Shown in pieces: positions 24,040-38,002 of a stretch of DNA of 64,000 bases; position 1 is the first letter of the stretch, and every line of letters begins with the position of its first letter. Below the pieces are notes generated by a model. That model had not been told where the DNA came from, ran no database searches, and saw nothing but the letters and a program-made list of their open reading frames with translations. The DNA is taken from positions 2,728,001 through 2,792,000 of the forward strand of contig NZ_LT607753.1 in the NCBI RefSeq assembly GCF_900090295.1, given 5' to 3'. The position numbers and the translations under genes are program-made. This DNA comes from Micromonospora coxensis (GTDB lineage: Bacteria > Actinomycetota > Actinomycetes > Mycobacteriales > Micromonosporaceae).

Positions 24040-24992
24040 GCATGCGGGTGGCGGTCTTCACCGAACCGCACCGGGGCGCCGACTACGACGACCAGCTGCG
24101 CTTCGCCCGGCTGGTCGAGGCGGGCGGCTTCGACGGCTTCTTCCGCGCCGACCACTACCAGGCGATGGGGGACGAGCCGGGGCTGCCCGGCCCGACCGAC
24201 GCCTGGCTCACCCTGGCCGCGCTGGCCCGGGAGACCTCCCGGATCCGGCTCGGCACCCTGGTCACCTCGGCCACCTTCCGGCTGCCCGGCCCGCTGGCCG
24301 TGATGGTGGCCCAGGTGGACCGGATGAGCGGCGGCCGGGTCGAGCTGGGCATCGGCGCCGGCTGGTACGAGCGGGAGCACACCTCGTACGGCATCCCCTT
24401 CCCGCCCGTCGGCGAGCGCTTCGACCGGCTCGCCGAGCAACTGGAGATCGTCACCGGCCTGTGGCGCACCCCGGTCGGCGAGACCTACAGCTACACCGGC
24501 GACCACTACCGGCTGGTCGACGCGCCCGCGCTGCCCAAGCCGGCGCAGCGGCCCGGCCCGCCGGTGATCGTCGGTGGACGCGGCCCGAAGCGCACCCCCG
24601 AACTGGCCGCCCGGTACGCCGACGAGTACAACATGCCGTTCAAGTCGGTGGAGGAGACCGCCGCCGCGTTCGAGCGGGTCCGCGAGGCCAGCGACCGGAC
24701 CGGGCGCACCGGGTCGGGGCGGGCGCCGCTGGTGCTCTCCGCCGGAGTGGTGGTGGCGATCGGGCGCACCGACGCCGAGGCGCGCCGCCGGGCCGCGCCG
24801 CTGCACGTCAAGAGCGCCCTGCCGCCGGAGGACCCGGTGGTCGGCTCCCCCGCCCAGCTCGTCGACCGGCTCGGCGAGTTCGCCGCGATCGGCGCCACCC
24901 GGGTGCACCTGCGCCTGATCGAACTGGACGACCTGGACCACCTGGAGCTGATCGCCGGCGAGGTGCTCCCCCAACTGGACGGAACGCGATGA
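24036..24992 (+). CDS. LLM-class oxidoreductase, probably F420-dependent
   Basis: A 318-residue luciferase-like-monooxygenase-fold TIM barrel (MRVAVFTEPHRGADYDDQLRF, GFDGFFRADHYQAMG, IRLGTLVTSATFRLP, SGGRVELGIGAGWYEREH, PPVIVGGRGPKRTPELAARY). The GAGW stretch and overall form are typical of actinobacterial F420-dependent members. Could oxidise or cleave the compound brought in by the ABC system. FMN-dependent monooxygenase activity is the alternative. Overlaps both neighbours by 4 bases (ATGA), indicating a tight operon. Confidence 0.83.
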   Translation: MSMRVAVFTEPHRGADYDDQLRFARLVEAGGFDGFFRADHYQAMGDEPGLPGPTDAWLTLAALARETSRIRLGTLVTSATFRLPGPLAVMVAQVDRMSGGRVELGIGAGWYEREHTSYGIPFPPVGERFDRLAEQLEIVTGLWRTPVGETYSYTGDHYRLVDAPALPKPAQRPGPPVIVGGRGPKRTPELAARYADEYNMPFKSVEETAAAFERVREASDRTGRTGSGRAPLVLSAGVVVAIGRTDAEARRRAAPLHVKSALPPEDPVVGSPAQLVDRLGEFAAIGATRVHLRLIELDDLDHLELIAGEVLPQLDGTR

Positions 24993-25327
24993 CCGACGTG
25001 TCGCACGGCCCCGCCACGACCGGGCCGGCCGGGACCCACGAGGAGCTCGGCCCGGTCGGGCAGGAGATCGTCTTCGAGAACGACAGGGTCCGGGTGTGGC
25101 ACATCCGGCTGGAGCCGGGCGAGCGGCAGCCGCTGCACCGGCACGACCACCCGTACCTGGTGGTGGCGGTCCAGGGAGCGAAGAACGTCGTGCAGACGGT
25201 CGACGGCACCCGGATCGACGCCGACGAGCCGACCGGCGGAGTGGTGTACCGGGACCCCGGCGCGGTCCACATGCTCACCAACGTCGGCGACACGACGTAC
25301 CTGGCCCGCCTGGTGGAGTTGAAGTAA
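24989..25327 (+). CDS. Small cupin-domain protein
   Basis: A 112-residue single cupin. The first cupin motif is seen as PGERQPLHRHDHPYLVVAVQG (two His plus Glu positions for metal) and the second motif, weaker, around YRDPGAVHMLTNVGD. Start overlaps the oxidoreductase stop (ATGA). Small cupins bind metals and may act as dioxygenases, isomerases or binding proteins; the role is probably linked to the LLM enzyme before it. Confidence 0.78.
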   Translation: MTDVSHGPATTGPAGTHEELGPVGQEIVFENDRVRVWHIRLEPGERQPLHRHDHPYLVVAVQGAKNVVQTVDGTRIDADEPTGGVVYRDPGAVHMLTNVGDTTYLARLVELK

Positions 25328-25383
25328 CCCCAGGCTGACGCCCCGCCGCGCCACAGTGGCGATCGGGCGCACCGGGCCGTAAC

Positions 25384-27945
25384 GTGCCCGACATGGCCTT
25401 TCGGACGTGGGGCAGACTGCTGCTCACCGCACTCGGGGTGAGCGTGCTGGCCGGGGCCGGTCAGCTCGGCATCGCGTACGGCTTCGGCATCGTCCGGCTC
25501 ACCGGCGCCTTCACCGACGGCGCCGTCGACCGGTGGCCCGCCCAGCTCGCCTGGGTGGGCTGGTTCGCGGTGAGCGCCGCCGTCGTCGGCGCGGTCGTCA
25601 CCGGGCGGCTGGCCCGCCGGGACGGGCTGCCCGAGCAGACGAGCGTGCAGCTCGCCGTCTCCGGCGCGGCGGCGCTCGGCGCGACCGTCGTCGCGCCGCT
25701 CTGCATGCAACCGGCCCGGGCGGCCGAGCTGAGCACCGTCGACCCGGTCTTCGCCGTCGGCATCTGCGCGGTCGCCGGCGCGGTGGTCGGCGCGGCGGCC
25801 GCCTCCGCCGTGCTGCTGAAGCCGCCGCTGGGCTGGAACGTCGCCATGCTGGCCGGCGCGGTCTGGCTGATCGCCCTGATCTCGGTCGCGCCGGGGCTGC
25901 TCTCCGCCGACCCGCTGCGCACCGTACGCCTCGGCGTGCTGGAGCCGTCCTGGCTGGACGCCGACGCCGCGCAGCGCCTGGCGATGCTGCTGCTGCCCAC
26001 GGTGGCGCTGCTCGCCGGCGCGGCGACCGGCGCGCTGGCCCGCTGGCAGGGGCACGTCCCACTGATCGGCGGCGCCGCCGGCGCGGCCGGCCCGGTGCTG
26101 CTGGCCTTCGCCTACCTGACGGCCGGCCCCGGCGACTCGGCCGACCGCTACCAGCTCGCCCCGTACTACGGGGCGGTCATCGCCGTCGCGGCCGGCGCGC
26201 TCGGCTCGACCGCCGCCACGCTGGTGCGCTGGCCGCTCGTCCCGACGCGTACCGAGGACGGGGCGATCGCGCCCACCGACATCCTGCGTCCCCTCCCGAC
26301 CGAGCCGGCGACGGCCGGGGCGACTGCGGCGACCACCGTCGACCTGGCCGGCGCGGCGGGCGCGGCCCGCACCGCCGTCTCCGGGCGGCCGGATGGCGGC
26401 ACCCCGGCCCACTGGGACTGGCCGGTCACCCCCGGCACCCCCGCCCCGGCCGGTACGCCGGAGCCCGCCCCGGCCGCCGACGGCCGCCGCACCGGCCCGT
26501 CCCCGGTCGATCCGGCCCCGGCATGGCCCGCCGCCCCGTCGGCGGCGCCGGCCGAGGCGTCCACCGGCACCGGGACGCGGCGGCCGAGTGACGACCGGAC
26601 GTCCGCCCCGGCTCCGGCCGCGACCGACGGTGACCTCCGTGAGCCGCAGGTCGCTCGCGGAGACACCCAGGGCGCTCCCGGTGGCGATCCCCGTGAACCC
26701 CGGGTCGTCCTCGGGGACGCCCCGGACGCTCCCGTTGGTGGCCCCCGTGCGGCCCGGGTCGTCCTCGGGGACGCGCCGGCCGCCGTCCGGGCGTCGGGTC
26801 CCGTCACCCCGCCCGGTGACGCCGAGCCGGTGGCCTCCGCCACGGTGCGTCCGGACGAGGTGGGGCCGGACCCGCTGGAGCCGACGGGACCGGTCGCCGC
26901 CGCCGACGTGGCCGGATCGGGGCGCGCACCGGACGCCCCGGTCCCCTCGGCCGCTGCGGCCGGCTCCGACTCCGGGTCCGCCGAGCCGGTGGGCGGCGGC
27001 CCCGTGGTCGCGCCCAGGCCGCGACCGAAGCGGCCCCGCAAAGCCCGTGCCGCCGAGGCCGACCCGGCGGGAGCCGGCCGGCCCGCGACCGACCCGACCC
27101 CGGTCCCGCCGCCGAGCGGCACGACACCGGACAGGCCGGCCGCCCCCGCACCGGCCGACTCGACCCCGCTCCTGGCGACGGACAGACCGACGCCGGCCGC
27201 GTCGACCGGTTCCGCGCCGGCCGGTTCGACCGGATCCACCGCCACCACGCCGTTCGCGGCCACGCCAGCCGGATCCACGCCGGGCGGTTCCACACCGCGC
27301 GGATCCACAGCCGGCACGCCGTCGGGATCCACAGCCGGCACGCCGGCCGGGAGCACCACGGAGGACCCGGCCCGGGTCACCACCGACCCGGCCGTCACCG
27401 GTGACGCGACGACCCGTACGGCCGGCGCCGGCGGGCCGGGCGTCGACGGCGAGCGACCCGGTACGGGCGCGGCGGGCGTACCCCCGACGGAGCCGGCGCC
27501 CCGCCCGCGGCACCGGCTGCCCGACCTGGCCAGCGCGGGCGACTGGGAGGCGTTCGGCGTCCGCTCCTCCCCGGCCGGCGGGGCGCTGCCCTTCCCCGCC
27601 CCGCCCCGGGACGCGGAGGCCCCGAAGCCGGTCGCCTTCCGCTGGCACGCCGAAGAGGCCGATACCACCGCCACCGGCGACGGGGACACCGGGGCACCGG
27701 CCGGCTCGCCCACCGACGCGGAGCCCTCCGTTCCGGTCCGGCCCCGGCGCGGCCTGTTCCGGCGCGGCAAGGGCAAGGGCGGCGCCCCGGCCCCGGAGGC
27801 CGCGCAGGAGGAGCCGCTGGCCGCCCAGGACGAGGAGTTCGTCGACTGGGTCGCCGGGCTGAGCAGACCGCTGGCCGACAACGAGCCGGAGCGGGAGAGC
27901 GGTCGCCGGTCACTGCGCTCCAGCGGTCGCCACCACCGGGACTGA
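25384..27945 (+). CDS. Membrane protein with about eight helices and a very long Pro/Ala/Thr-rich cytoplasmic tail
   Basis: An 853-residue protein I cannot assign to a named family. Residues 1-290 hold about eight hydrophobic segments (e.g. FRTWGRLLLTALGVSVLAG, FAVGICAVAGAVVGAAAAS). Residues 290-853 are low-complexity Pro/Ala/Gly/Thr/Ser with short degenerate repeats: three GDPREPRVVLGDAP-like units near 26690-26780 and GSTAGTPSGSTAGTPAGSTT near 27300. Near the C-terminus a small conserved-looking block LPDLASAGDWEAFGVRS and a basic RRGLFRRGKGKGG occur. GTG 25384 or ATG 25393 could start it; no clear ribosome-binding site. Similar proteins recur in Micromonosporaceae as uncharacterised membrane proteins, from memory. 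Confidence 0.7.
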   Translation: MPDMAFRTWGRLLLTALGVSVLAGAGQLGIAYGFGIVRLTGAFTDGAVDRWPAQLAWVGWFAVSAAVVGAVVTGRLARRDGLPEQTSVQLAVSGAAALGATVVAPLCMQPARAAELSTVDPVFAVGICAVAGAVVGAAAASAVLLKPPLGWNVAMLAGAVWLIALISVAPGLLSADPLRTVRLGVLEPSWLDADAAQRLAMLLLPTVALLAGAATGALARWQGHVPLIGGAAGAAGPVLLAFAYLTAGPGDSADRYQLAPYYGAVIAVAAGALGSTAATLVRWPLVPTRTEDGAIAPTDILRPLPTEPATAGATAATTVDLAGAAGAARTAVSGRPDGGTPAHWDWPVTPGTPAPAGTPEPAPAADGRRTGPSPVDPAPAWPAAPSAAPAEASTGTGTRRPSDDRTSAPAPAATDGDLREPQVARGDTQGAPGGDPREPRVVLGDAPDAPVGGPRAARVVLGDAPAAVRASGPVTPPGDAEPVASATVRPDEVGPDPLEPTGPVAAADVAGSGRAPDAPVPSAAAAGSDSGSAEPVGGGPVVAPRPRPKRPRKARAAEADPAGAGRPATDPTPVPPPSGTTPDRPAAPAPADSTPLLATDRPTPAASTGSAPAGSTGSTATTPFAATPAGSTPGGSTPRGSTAGTPSGSTAGTPAGSTTEDPARVTTDPAVTGDATTRTAGAGGPGVDGERPGTGAAGVPPTEPAPRPRHRLPDLASAGDWEAFGVRSSPAGGALPFPAPPRDAEAPKPVAFRWHAEEADTTATGDGDTGAPAGSPTDAEPSVPVRPRRGLFRRGKGKGGAPAPEAAQEEPLAAQDEEFVDWVAGLSRPLADNEPERESGRRSLRSSGRHHRD

Positions 27946-27976
27946 GCACGACAGCACCGGGACCGGGCACGACACA

Positions 27977-28016
27977 CGGCGGGGCCGGGACGTCCGAGGA
28001 CGTCCCGGCCCCGCCG
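27977..28016. terminator. Perfect bidirectional hairpin between the membrane-protein gene and thiC
   Basis: A 19-bp perfect inverted repeat (27977-27995 with 27998-28016; CGGCGGGGCCGGGACGTCC and its complement) lies between two convergent stop codons and should end both transcripts. Confidence 0.85.
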
Positions 28017-28028
28017 CACGTCGACCGG

Positions 28029-33404
<5,376 letters not shown>

Positions 33405-33411
<7 letters not shown>

Positions 33412-34031
33412 GTCAGGGCCTCGACGAGCGCGGCGGTCGTCCGGGCCGGATCGGGGCTGTCGGAGAGCGCCCCGACCACCGCCACCCCGTACGCCCCGGC
33501 GGCCCGCAGCGCGGGCACCGTCTCGACGGTCACCCCGCCGATGGCGATCACCGGCACGTCCACCGCCCCGGCGACGGCGCGTACCCCGTCGGGGCCGATC
33601 GGGTCGGGCAGGCCGGTCTTGGTGGTGGTCGCGTGGCAGGGGCCGACGCCCAGGTAGCCGGCGCCGGCGGCGACCGCCTCGGTGGCCGTCAGCGGCTCCC
33701 GGGCGGTCGCGCCGAGCACGGCGGTCGGGCCGAGCACCCGGCGGGCCGCCGCCACCGGCAGGTCCTCCGCGCCGACGTGCCCGCCCGCGGCGCCCACCGC
33801 CAGGGCCACGTGCAGCCGGTCGTTGACCAGGCACGTCGCCCCGTACGGCGCGCAGAGCGCGAGCACCCGCCCGGCCAGCTCGTACGCCTCGCGGTCGGTG
33901 GCGTCGTCCTCCACCCGGACCTGGACGACCAGTTCGGCGCGGGCCACCGGCAGGGCGGCGCGCAGCACGGCGAGCGGGTCACGCCCCGGCCGGGTGTCGG
34001 TGATCAGATGCAGTCGTCCGAGGGACGGCAC
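33405..34031 (-). CDS. thiE: Thiamine phosphate synthase ThiE
   Basis: Couples HMP-PP with thiazole phosphate to give thiamine monophosphate. 208 residues with the canonical motifs VQVRVEDD, CLVNDRLHVALAVGA, GGHVGAEDLP, GAGYLGVGPCHATTTKTG and PVIAIGGVT. GTG start at 34031 with GGGAGGAG seven bases upstream, directly behind the TPP riboswitch; first gene of the operon. Confidence 0.93.
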
Positions 34032-34037
34032 GGCAAC

Positions 34038-34130
34038 ACTCCTCCCTGCGCCGGCATTACCCGGATCAGGTTCGACGGTCGGGGGCTTCAGCCCCCCTCT
34101 CAGCCCGGTGCACCGGGCTCCCGTGGGTCA
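34038..34130 (-). ncRNA. TPP riboswitch (THI box) leading the thiamine operon
   Basis: On the minus strand the leader has the conserved CTGAGA motif within GGGCTGAGAGG and the second core element ACCTGATCCGGGTAATGCC followed by GCGCAGGGAGG, with the expected P2 to P5 helices. The 3' end of the aptamer contains the thiE ribosome-binding site (GGGAGGAG), so TPP binding probably hides it and stops translation. Confidence 0.97.
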
Positions 34131-34254
34131 CTTGCGGGCCTACCGTACGACGTGTCGCCGGACGGCGGAAGAGTGGGTGACGTTTTTCCCACCCACCATC
34201 CACGGTCGACGGCAGGGGCGGCGGGTGACCGCCCGGTCACGGCCCCCTGTCCGG

Positions 34255-34978
34255 ATGCCCGCTCGCGCCCGGGTCCCGCGACGGCTGGCGTTCCTGCCCT
34301 TCCGGGGCAGCCGTGCGGTCGCCGAGGGCCTGCTCACCTGGTCGATGCTGCGCGGCCCGGCCTGGCGCCGGCTGCTGCCCGACGTGTACGTGCACCGGGA
34401 CGGCTTCCGCGCGGCCGACCATCGCATGTGGTGCGACGCGGTGGCGCTGCTGCTGCCGCCGGGCGCGGCGATCGCGGGGGCCAGCGCCGCGTACCTGTGG
34501 GGGGCCGACCTGCTCGGCCGGGACGCGCCGGTGTCCGTGCTGCTGCCCCGCACCGCCCGGATGCGGGTCCCGCCCCGGGTCCGGGTCAGCCGGTCGGCGG
34601 TGCCGGCCGGTGACGTGACCCCGCTTCGGCGGCCTGCCGGTCACCACCGGGCTGCGTACCGCGTTCGACCTGGGCCGGCAGGGGCCCCGTACCGACGCCG
34701 TGGTCGCCGTCGACGCGCTCGACGCCCGGGGACGGTTCGCCGGCCGGGTCGACCTGGCCTGGCCGGCCCTGCGCGTGGCGGTCGAGTACGACGGCGACCA
34801 CCACCGGGAGCGCGCCCACTTCCGGCAGGACGTCGCCCGGCTGAACGCGCTGCGCGCGGCGGGCTGGCTCGTGCTCCGCTTCACCGCCGACGACGTGCTC
34901 CGTCACCCCGCCCGCACCGTCGCCCTGGTCGCCGACGCCCTCCGCGAGCGCCAGATCCAGCGCAACCCCTCCCACTGA
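34255..34978 (+). pseudogene. Broken DUF559 / AbiEi-like protein gene (frameshift plus internal deletion)
   Basis: The N-terminal part (34255 to about 34623) reads SRAVAEGLLTWSMLRGPAW and ADHRMWCDAVALLLPPGAA, the N-terminal winged-helix/AbiEi-like region common in actinobacterial DUF559 proteins. Dropping one C near 34624 restores PFGGLPVTTGLRTAFDLGR in the +1 frame. That frame then runs straight into DARGRFAGRVDLAWPALR, VEYDGDHHRERAHFRQDVAR and GWLVLRFTADDV, the DUF559 Vsr-like nuclease domain. The roughly 70-80 residues normally between the two halves are missing. One frameshift plus one deletion indicates a decayed gene. The frameshift alone could be a sequencing error. Confidence 0.8.
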
Positions 34979-35238
34979 TCCCCGCCACCGTCACCCTGAG
35001 CAGCAGCCAGCAGCCAGCAGCGGGCAGCCGGCAGCAGCGGGCAACGACACCGGCTGAAGACGCCGCCGACTCGCAGCCGGCCAAGAGCAACATCCGACGA
35101 AGACCCACAGCCGCGTAGACCCGCAACCGGCGAGGAGGCGTAGCCGGCTGCGGACGCCGGCCGGCGAAGGCCCAGCCCGTGCCCGAGAACCACCACCCGC
35201 CTCGCCGCCCGGCTCGGGTGGCGAGGCGGAACGGCGAG
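34979..35238. other. Gene-free, CAG/CAGC-rich spacer with terminator
   Basis: The first half is a degenerate AGCAGC/CAGCCGGCAGC low-complexity run (about 35000-35050). At 35197-35206 and 35220-35229 an inverted repeat CCGCCTCGCC/GGCGAGGCGG forms a likely terminator for the aldo/keto reductase gene on the minus strand. No gene is seen. Confidence 0.6.
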
Positions 35239-36183
35239 TCAGAGGATGGCGTCGAGGGCGTCCAGGTCCTCGTCGGTGGGCTGCCAGGTCCCGGCGGCGG
35301 CGTTCGCCCGTACCTGCTCGGGCGTGGTCGCGCCGGCGATCACCGAGGTCACCGCGGGCCGGGCGGCCAGTCCACCGATGGCCACCTGGAGCATCGTCAG
35401 CTCCCGCTCGGCGGCGTACGCCTCGATCGCCTCGATGGTGTCCCAGTTCGCCGCCGCGAGGCGCTGCGCGTACCGGCCACCGCCGGCGAGTCGGCTGCCG
35501 GCCGGCGGGGCTTCACCGCGCTTGTACTTGCCGGTGAGCAGGCCGTTGGCGAGCGGGAAGAAGGGCAGCATGCCCAGGCCGAAGCGCTCGCAGGCGGGGA
35601 TCACCTCGGCCTCCACTCCCCGCTCCAGCAGCGAGTAGTGGTTCTGCGCGCTGATGAACCGGGTACGGCCCTGCGACGACGCCGTCCAGTCCGCGTCGGC
35701 GATCTGCCAGCCGGCGAAGTTGGAGTTGCCGAGGTAGCGCACCTTCCCGGCCCGGACCAGGTCGTCCAGGGCGGCGAGCGTCTCGTCGATCGGGGTGCCC
35801 GGGTCCGGCTCGTGCATCTGGTACAGGTCGATGTGGTCGGTGCCGAGCCGCCGCAGCGACGCCTCCACGGCCCGGGCGATGTAGCGGCGCGCGCCCCGGG
35901 CGCCGTGGTCCGGGCCGTTCAGGCCGTGCATGTCCATGCCGAACTTGGTGGCCACCACCACGTCGTCACGGCGGCCCTTCAACGCCTGTCCGAGCAGTTC
36001 CTCGGAGCCGCCCTGCGGCTCGCCGTAGATGTCGGCGGTGTCGAAGAAGTTGATCCCGGCGTCGAGCGCGGCGTCGACCACCGCGCGGGTGCCGTCGAGG
36101 TCGAGCTTGCGGCCGAAGTTGTTGCAGCCGATGCCGACCACGGACACCACGAGCCCGGAGTCGCCCAGCCGGCGGTAGGTCAT
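35239..36183 (-). CDS. Aldo/keto reductase
   Basis: NADPH-dependent (beta/alpha)8 oxidoreductase of 314 residues. FFDTADIYGEPQGGSEELLG carries the catalytic Asp and Tyr, VVVATKFG the Lys, LYQMHEPDPGTPIDETLAALDDLVRAGKVRYLGNS the His region, and the C-terminal NADPH site is VTSVIAGATTPEQVRANA. Similar to YajO/Kv-beta-type members acting on varied carbonyls; substrate unknown. A GTG nine bases upstream (36192) is also possible, and neither has a clear ribosome-binding site. Confidence 0.9.
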   Translation of the reverse strand: MTYRRLGDSGLVVSVVGIGCNNFGRKLDLDGTRAVVDAALDAGINFFDTADIYGEPQGGSEELLGQALKGRRDDVVVATKFGMDMHGLNGPDHGARGARRYIARAVEASLRRLGTDHIDLYQMHEPDPGTPIDETLAALDDLVRAGKVRYLGNSNFAGWQIADADWTASSQGRTRFISAQNHYSLLERGVEAEVIPACERFGLGMLPFFPLANGLLTGKYKRGEAPPAGSRLAGGGRYAQRLAAANWDTIEAIEAYAAERELTMLQVAIGGLAARPAVTSVIAGATTPEQVRANAAAGTWQPTDEDLDALDAIL

Positions 36184-36207
36184 CTCAGTCACGAGATCCA
36201 CCCTATG

Positions 36208-36235
36208 CCGGCCCGACCGCCCCGTACCGGGCCGG
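36208..36235. terminator. Hairpin downstream of the ABC-F gene
   Basis: CCGGCCCG (36208-36215) and CGGGCCGG (36228-36235) form an 8-bp stem with a 12-nt loop, 47 bases after the ABC-F stop and just upstream of the aldo/keto reductase start. Confidence 0.45.
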
Positions 36236-36281
36236 TCACCAGGGCCGGGCCGGTCACCGTGGCCGGCCGTAACGTCGACGG

Positions 36282-37961
36282 TCAGCGGGCGACGTCCCAG
36301 ACCGGCTCGGGGGTCTCCACCACCTCACCGTCACCCCGGAACAGCACGAACCGGTCGAAGGAGCGGGTGAACCAGCGGTCGTGGGTGACCGCGACGACCG
36401 TCCCGGAGAAGGCGCCCAGCCCCGCCTCCAGCGCCTCCGCCGACGCCAGGTCGAGGTTGTCGGTGGGCTCGTCGAGCAGCAGCAGGGTCGCCCCGGACAG
36501 CTCCAGCAGCAGCACCAGGAACCGGGCCTGCTGGCCGCCGGAGAGAGTGCCGAAGCGTTGGTCGCCCTGCCCGGCCAGCTCGTACCGGGACAGCGCGGCC
36601 ATCGCCGCGTGCCGGTCCATGCCGGCCCGGTGCTCGTCGCCCCGCCAGAGGATCTCGACCAGGGTCTTCTCCGTCAGCTCCGGACGGTCGTGGGTCTGGG
36701 AGAAGTGGCCGGGCCGGACCCGGGCGCCGAGGCGGGCCACCCCGTCGTGGGCGACCGGGGCGAGGGCCGCCGCGCCGACCGGGGTCTGCGCCGGGTCGGG
36801 GTCGGTGCCGCCCCGGGCGAGCAGCCGCAGGAAGTGCGACTTGCCGGTGCCGTTGGCGCCGAGCACGGCGACCCGGTCGCCGTACCAGAGTTCCAGGTCG
36901 AAGGGGTAGGTGAGGCCGTCCAGCTCCAGCTGCTCGCAGATCACCGCGCGCTTGCCGGTCCGCCCGCCGGCCAGCCGCATCCGGATGTCCTGGTCCTTCG
37001 GGGGTACGGGCGGCGGCCCGGCCTCCTCGAACTTGCGCAGCCGGGTCTGCGCGGCCTGGTACCGCGACGCCATCCCGTCGTTGTACGCCGCCTTCTGCTT
37101 GTACATCAGCATCAGCTCGCGCAGCTTCTGGTGCTCCTCGTCCCAGCGGCGGCGCAGCTCGTCGAGGCGGGCGTGCCGGGCCACCCGGGCGTCGTGCCAG
37201 CTCGCGAAGCCACCCGGGTGCACCCAGGCGCTGCCGCCCTCGACGGCCACCACCCGGTCGGCGGTCTGCGCCAGCAGCTCGCGGTCGTGCGAGACGTACA
37301 GCACGGACTTGCCGGACTCGCGCAGCCGCACCTCCAGCCACCGTTTGCCGGGCACGTCGAGGAAGTTGTCCGGCTCGTCGAGGAGCAGCACCTCCTCGGT
37401 GCCGCGCAGCAGCAGTTCCAGGGCGAAGCGTTTCTGCTGGCCGCCGGAGAGGGTCCGCACCGGACGGTCCCGGGCGGCGTCCCACGGCAGGTCCAGCACG
37501 ATGGTGGCGACGGTGTCGAAGAGCACTTCGGCGTCGTACCCGCCGGCCTCGCCCCAGGCGGCGAGCGCGTCCGCGTACGCCAGTTGGGCCTTGCCGGCGG
37601 CGGTGCTGTACTTGCCGCGCAGCTCGGCCGCCCGCATGGCCGCCTCGGTCGTGGCGAGCCGACGGCCGGCGTCGCGCAGTGCCGGCGGGGCGAGGGAGAG
37701 CGCCAGGTCGGCGAGGGTGGACTCGTCCCCGATCATGCCGATGAACTGCCGCATCACGCCGAGGCCGCCGGAGCGGGCGACCACACCGGTACGCACCGGC
37801 AGGTCGCCGGCGACCATCCGCAGCAGGGTGGTCTTCCCCGCCCCGTTCGGGCCGACCAGGGCGACCTTGGCGCCGTCGGCGACCCGGAAGGAGACGTCGG
37901 CGAAGAGCTCCCGACCGTCCGGGAGGATGTGTCCGACCCCTGCCACGTCCACGTAACCCAC
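36282..37961 (-). CDS. ABC-F family ATPase (two nucleotide-binding domains, soluble)
   Basis: 559-residue duplicated ATPase without membrane segments. NBD1 has Walker A VGPNGAGKTTLLRM, signature LSGGQQKRFALELLL and LLLDEPDNFLDVP. The charged inter-domain linker includes LRRRWDEEHQKLRELMLMYKQK. NBD2 has LGANGTGKSHFLRLL, LSGGQQARFLVLLLEL and LLLDEPTDNLDLAS. ABC-F proteins bind the ribosomal E-site, acting as translation factors or giving antibiotic resistance; sequence alone does not separate these. GTG at 37961 with AGGA eight bases upstream; the longer frame overlaps the upstream methyltransferase gene. Confidence 0.92.
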   Translation of the reverse strand: MGYVDVAGVGHILPDGRELFADVSFRVADGAKVALVGPNGAGKTTLLRMVAGDLPVRTGVVARSGGLGVMRQFIGMIGDESTLADLALSLAPPALRDAGRRLATTEAAMRAAELRGKYSTAAGKAQLAYADALAAWGEAGGYDAEVLFDTVATIVLDLPWDAARDRPVRTLSGGQQKRFALELLLRGTEEVLLLDEPDNFLDVPGKRWLEVRLRESGKSVLYVSHDRELLAQTADRVVAVEGGSAWVHPGGFASWHDARVARHARLDELRRRWDEEHQKLRELMLMYKQKAAYNDGMASRYQAAQTRLRKFEEAGPPPVPPKDQDIRMRLAGGRTGKRAVICEQLELDGLTYPFDLELWYGDRVAVLGANGTGKSHFLRLLARGGTDPDPAQTPVGAAALAPVAHDGVARLGARVRPGHFSQTHDRPELTEKTLVEILWRGDEHRAGMDRHAAMAALSRYELAGQGDQRFGTLSGGQQARFLVLLLELSGATLLLLDEPTDNLDLASAEALEAGLGAFSGTVVAVTHDRWFTRSFDRFVLFRGDGEVVETPEPVWDVAR

Positions 37962-38002
37962 GCCGGCATCCTGCCGGAGCGGCCCGGGCGGGCGACACCG
38001 GA

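Noticed and set aside
26640..26790. The near-repeats in this stretch as a CRISPR-like or regulatory DNA repeat
   Set aside because: They are in frame and encode degenerate REPRVVLGDAP-like protein repeats within the membrane protein's tail.
24808..27648. A 946-codon minus-strand open frame opposite the cupin and membrane-protein genes
   Set aside because: Gly/Arg repeat composition, overlaps genes with good motifs and coupled starts on the plus strand.
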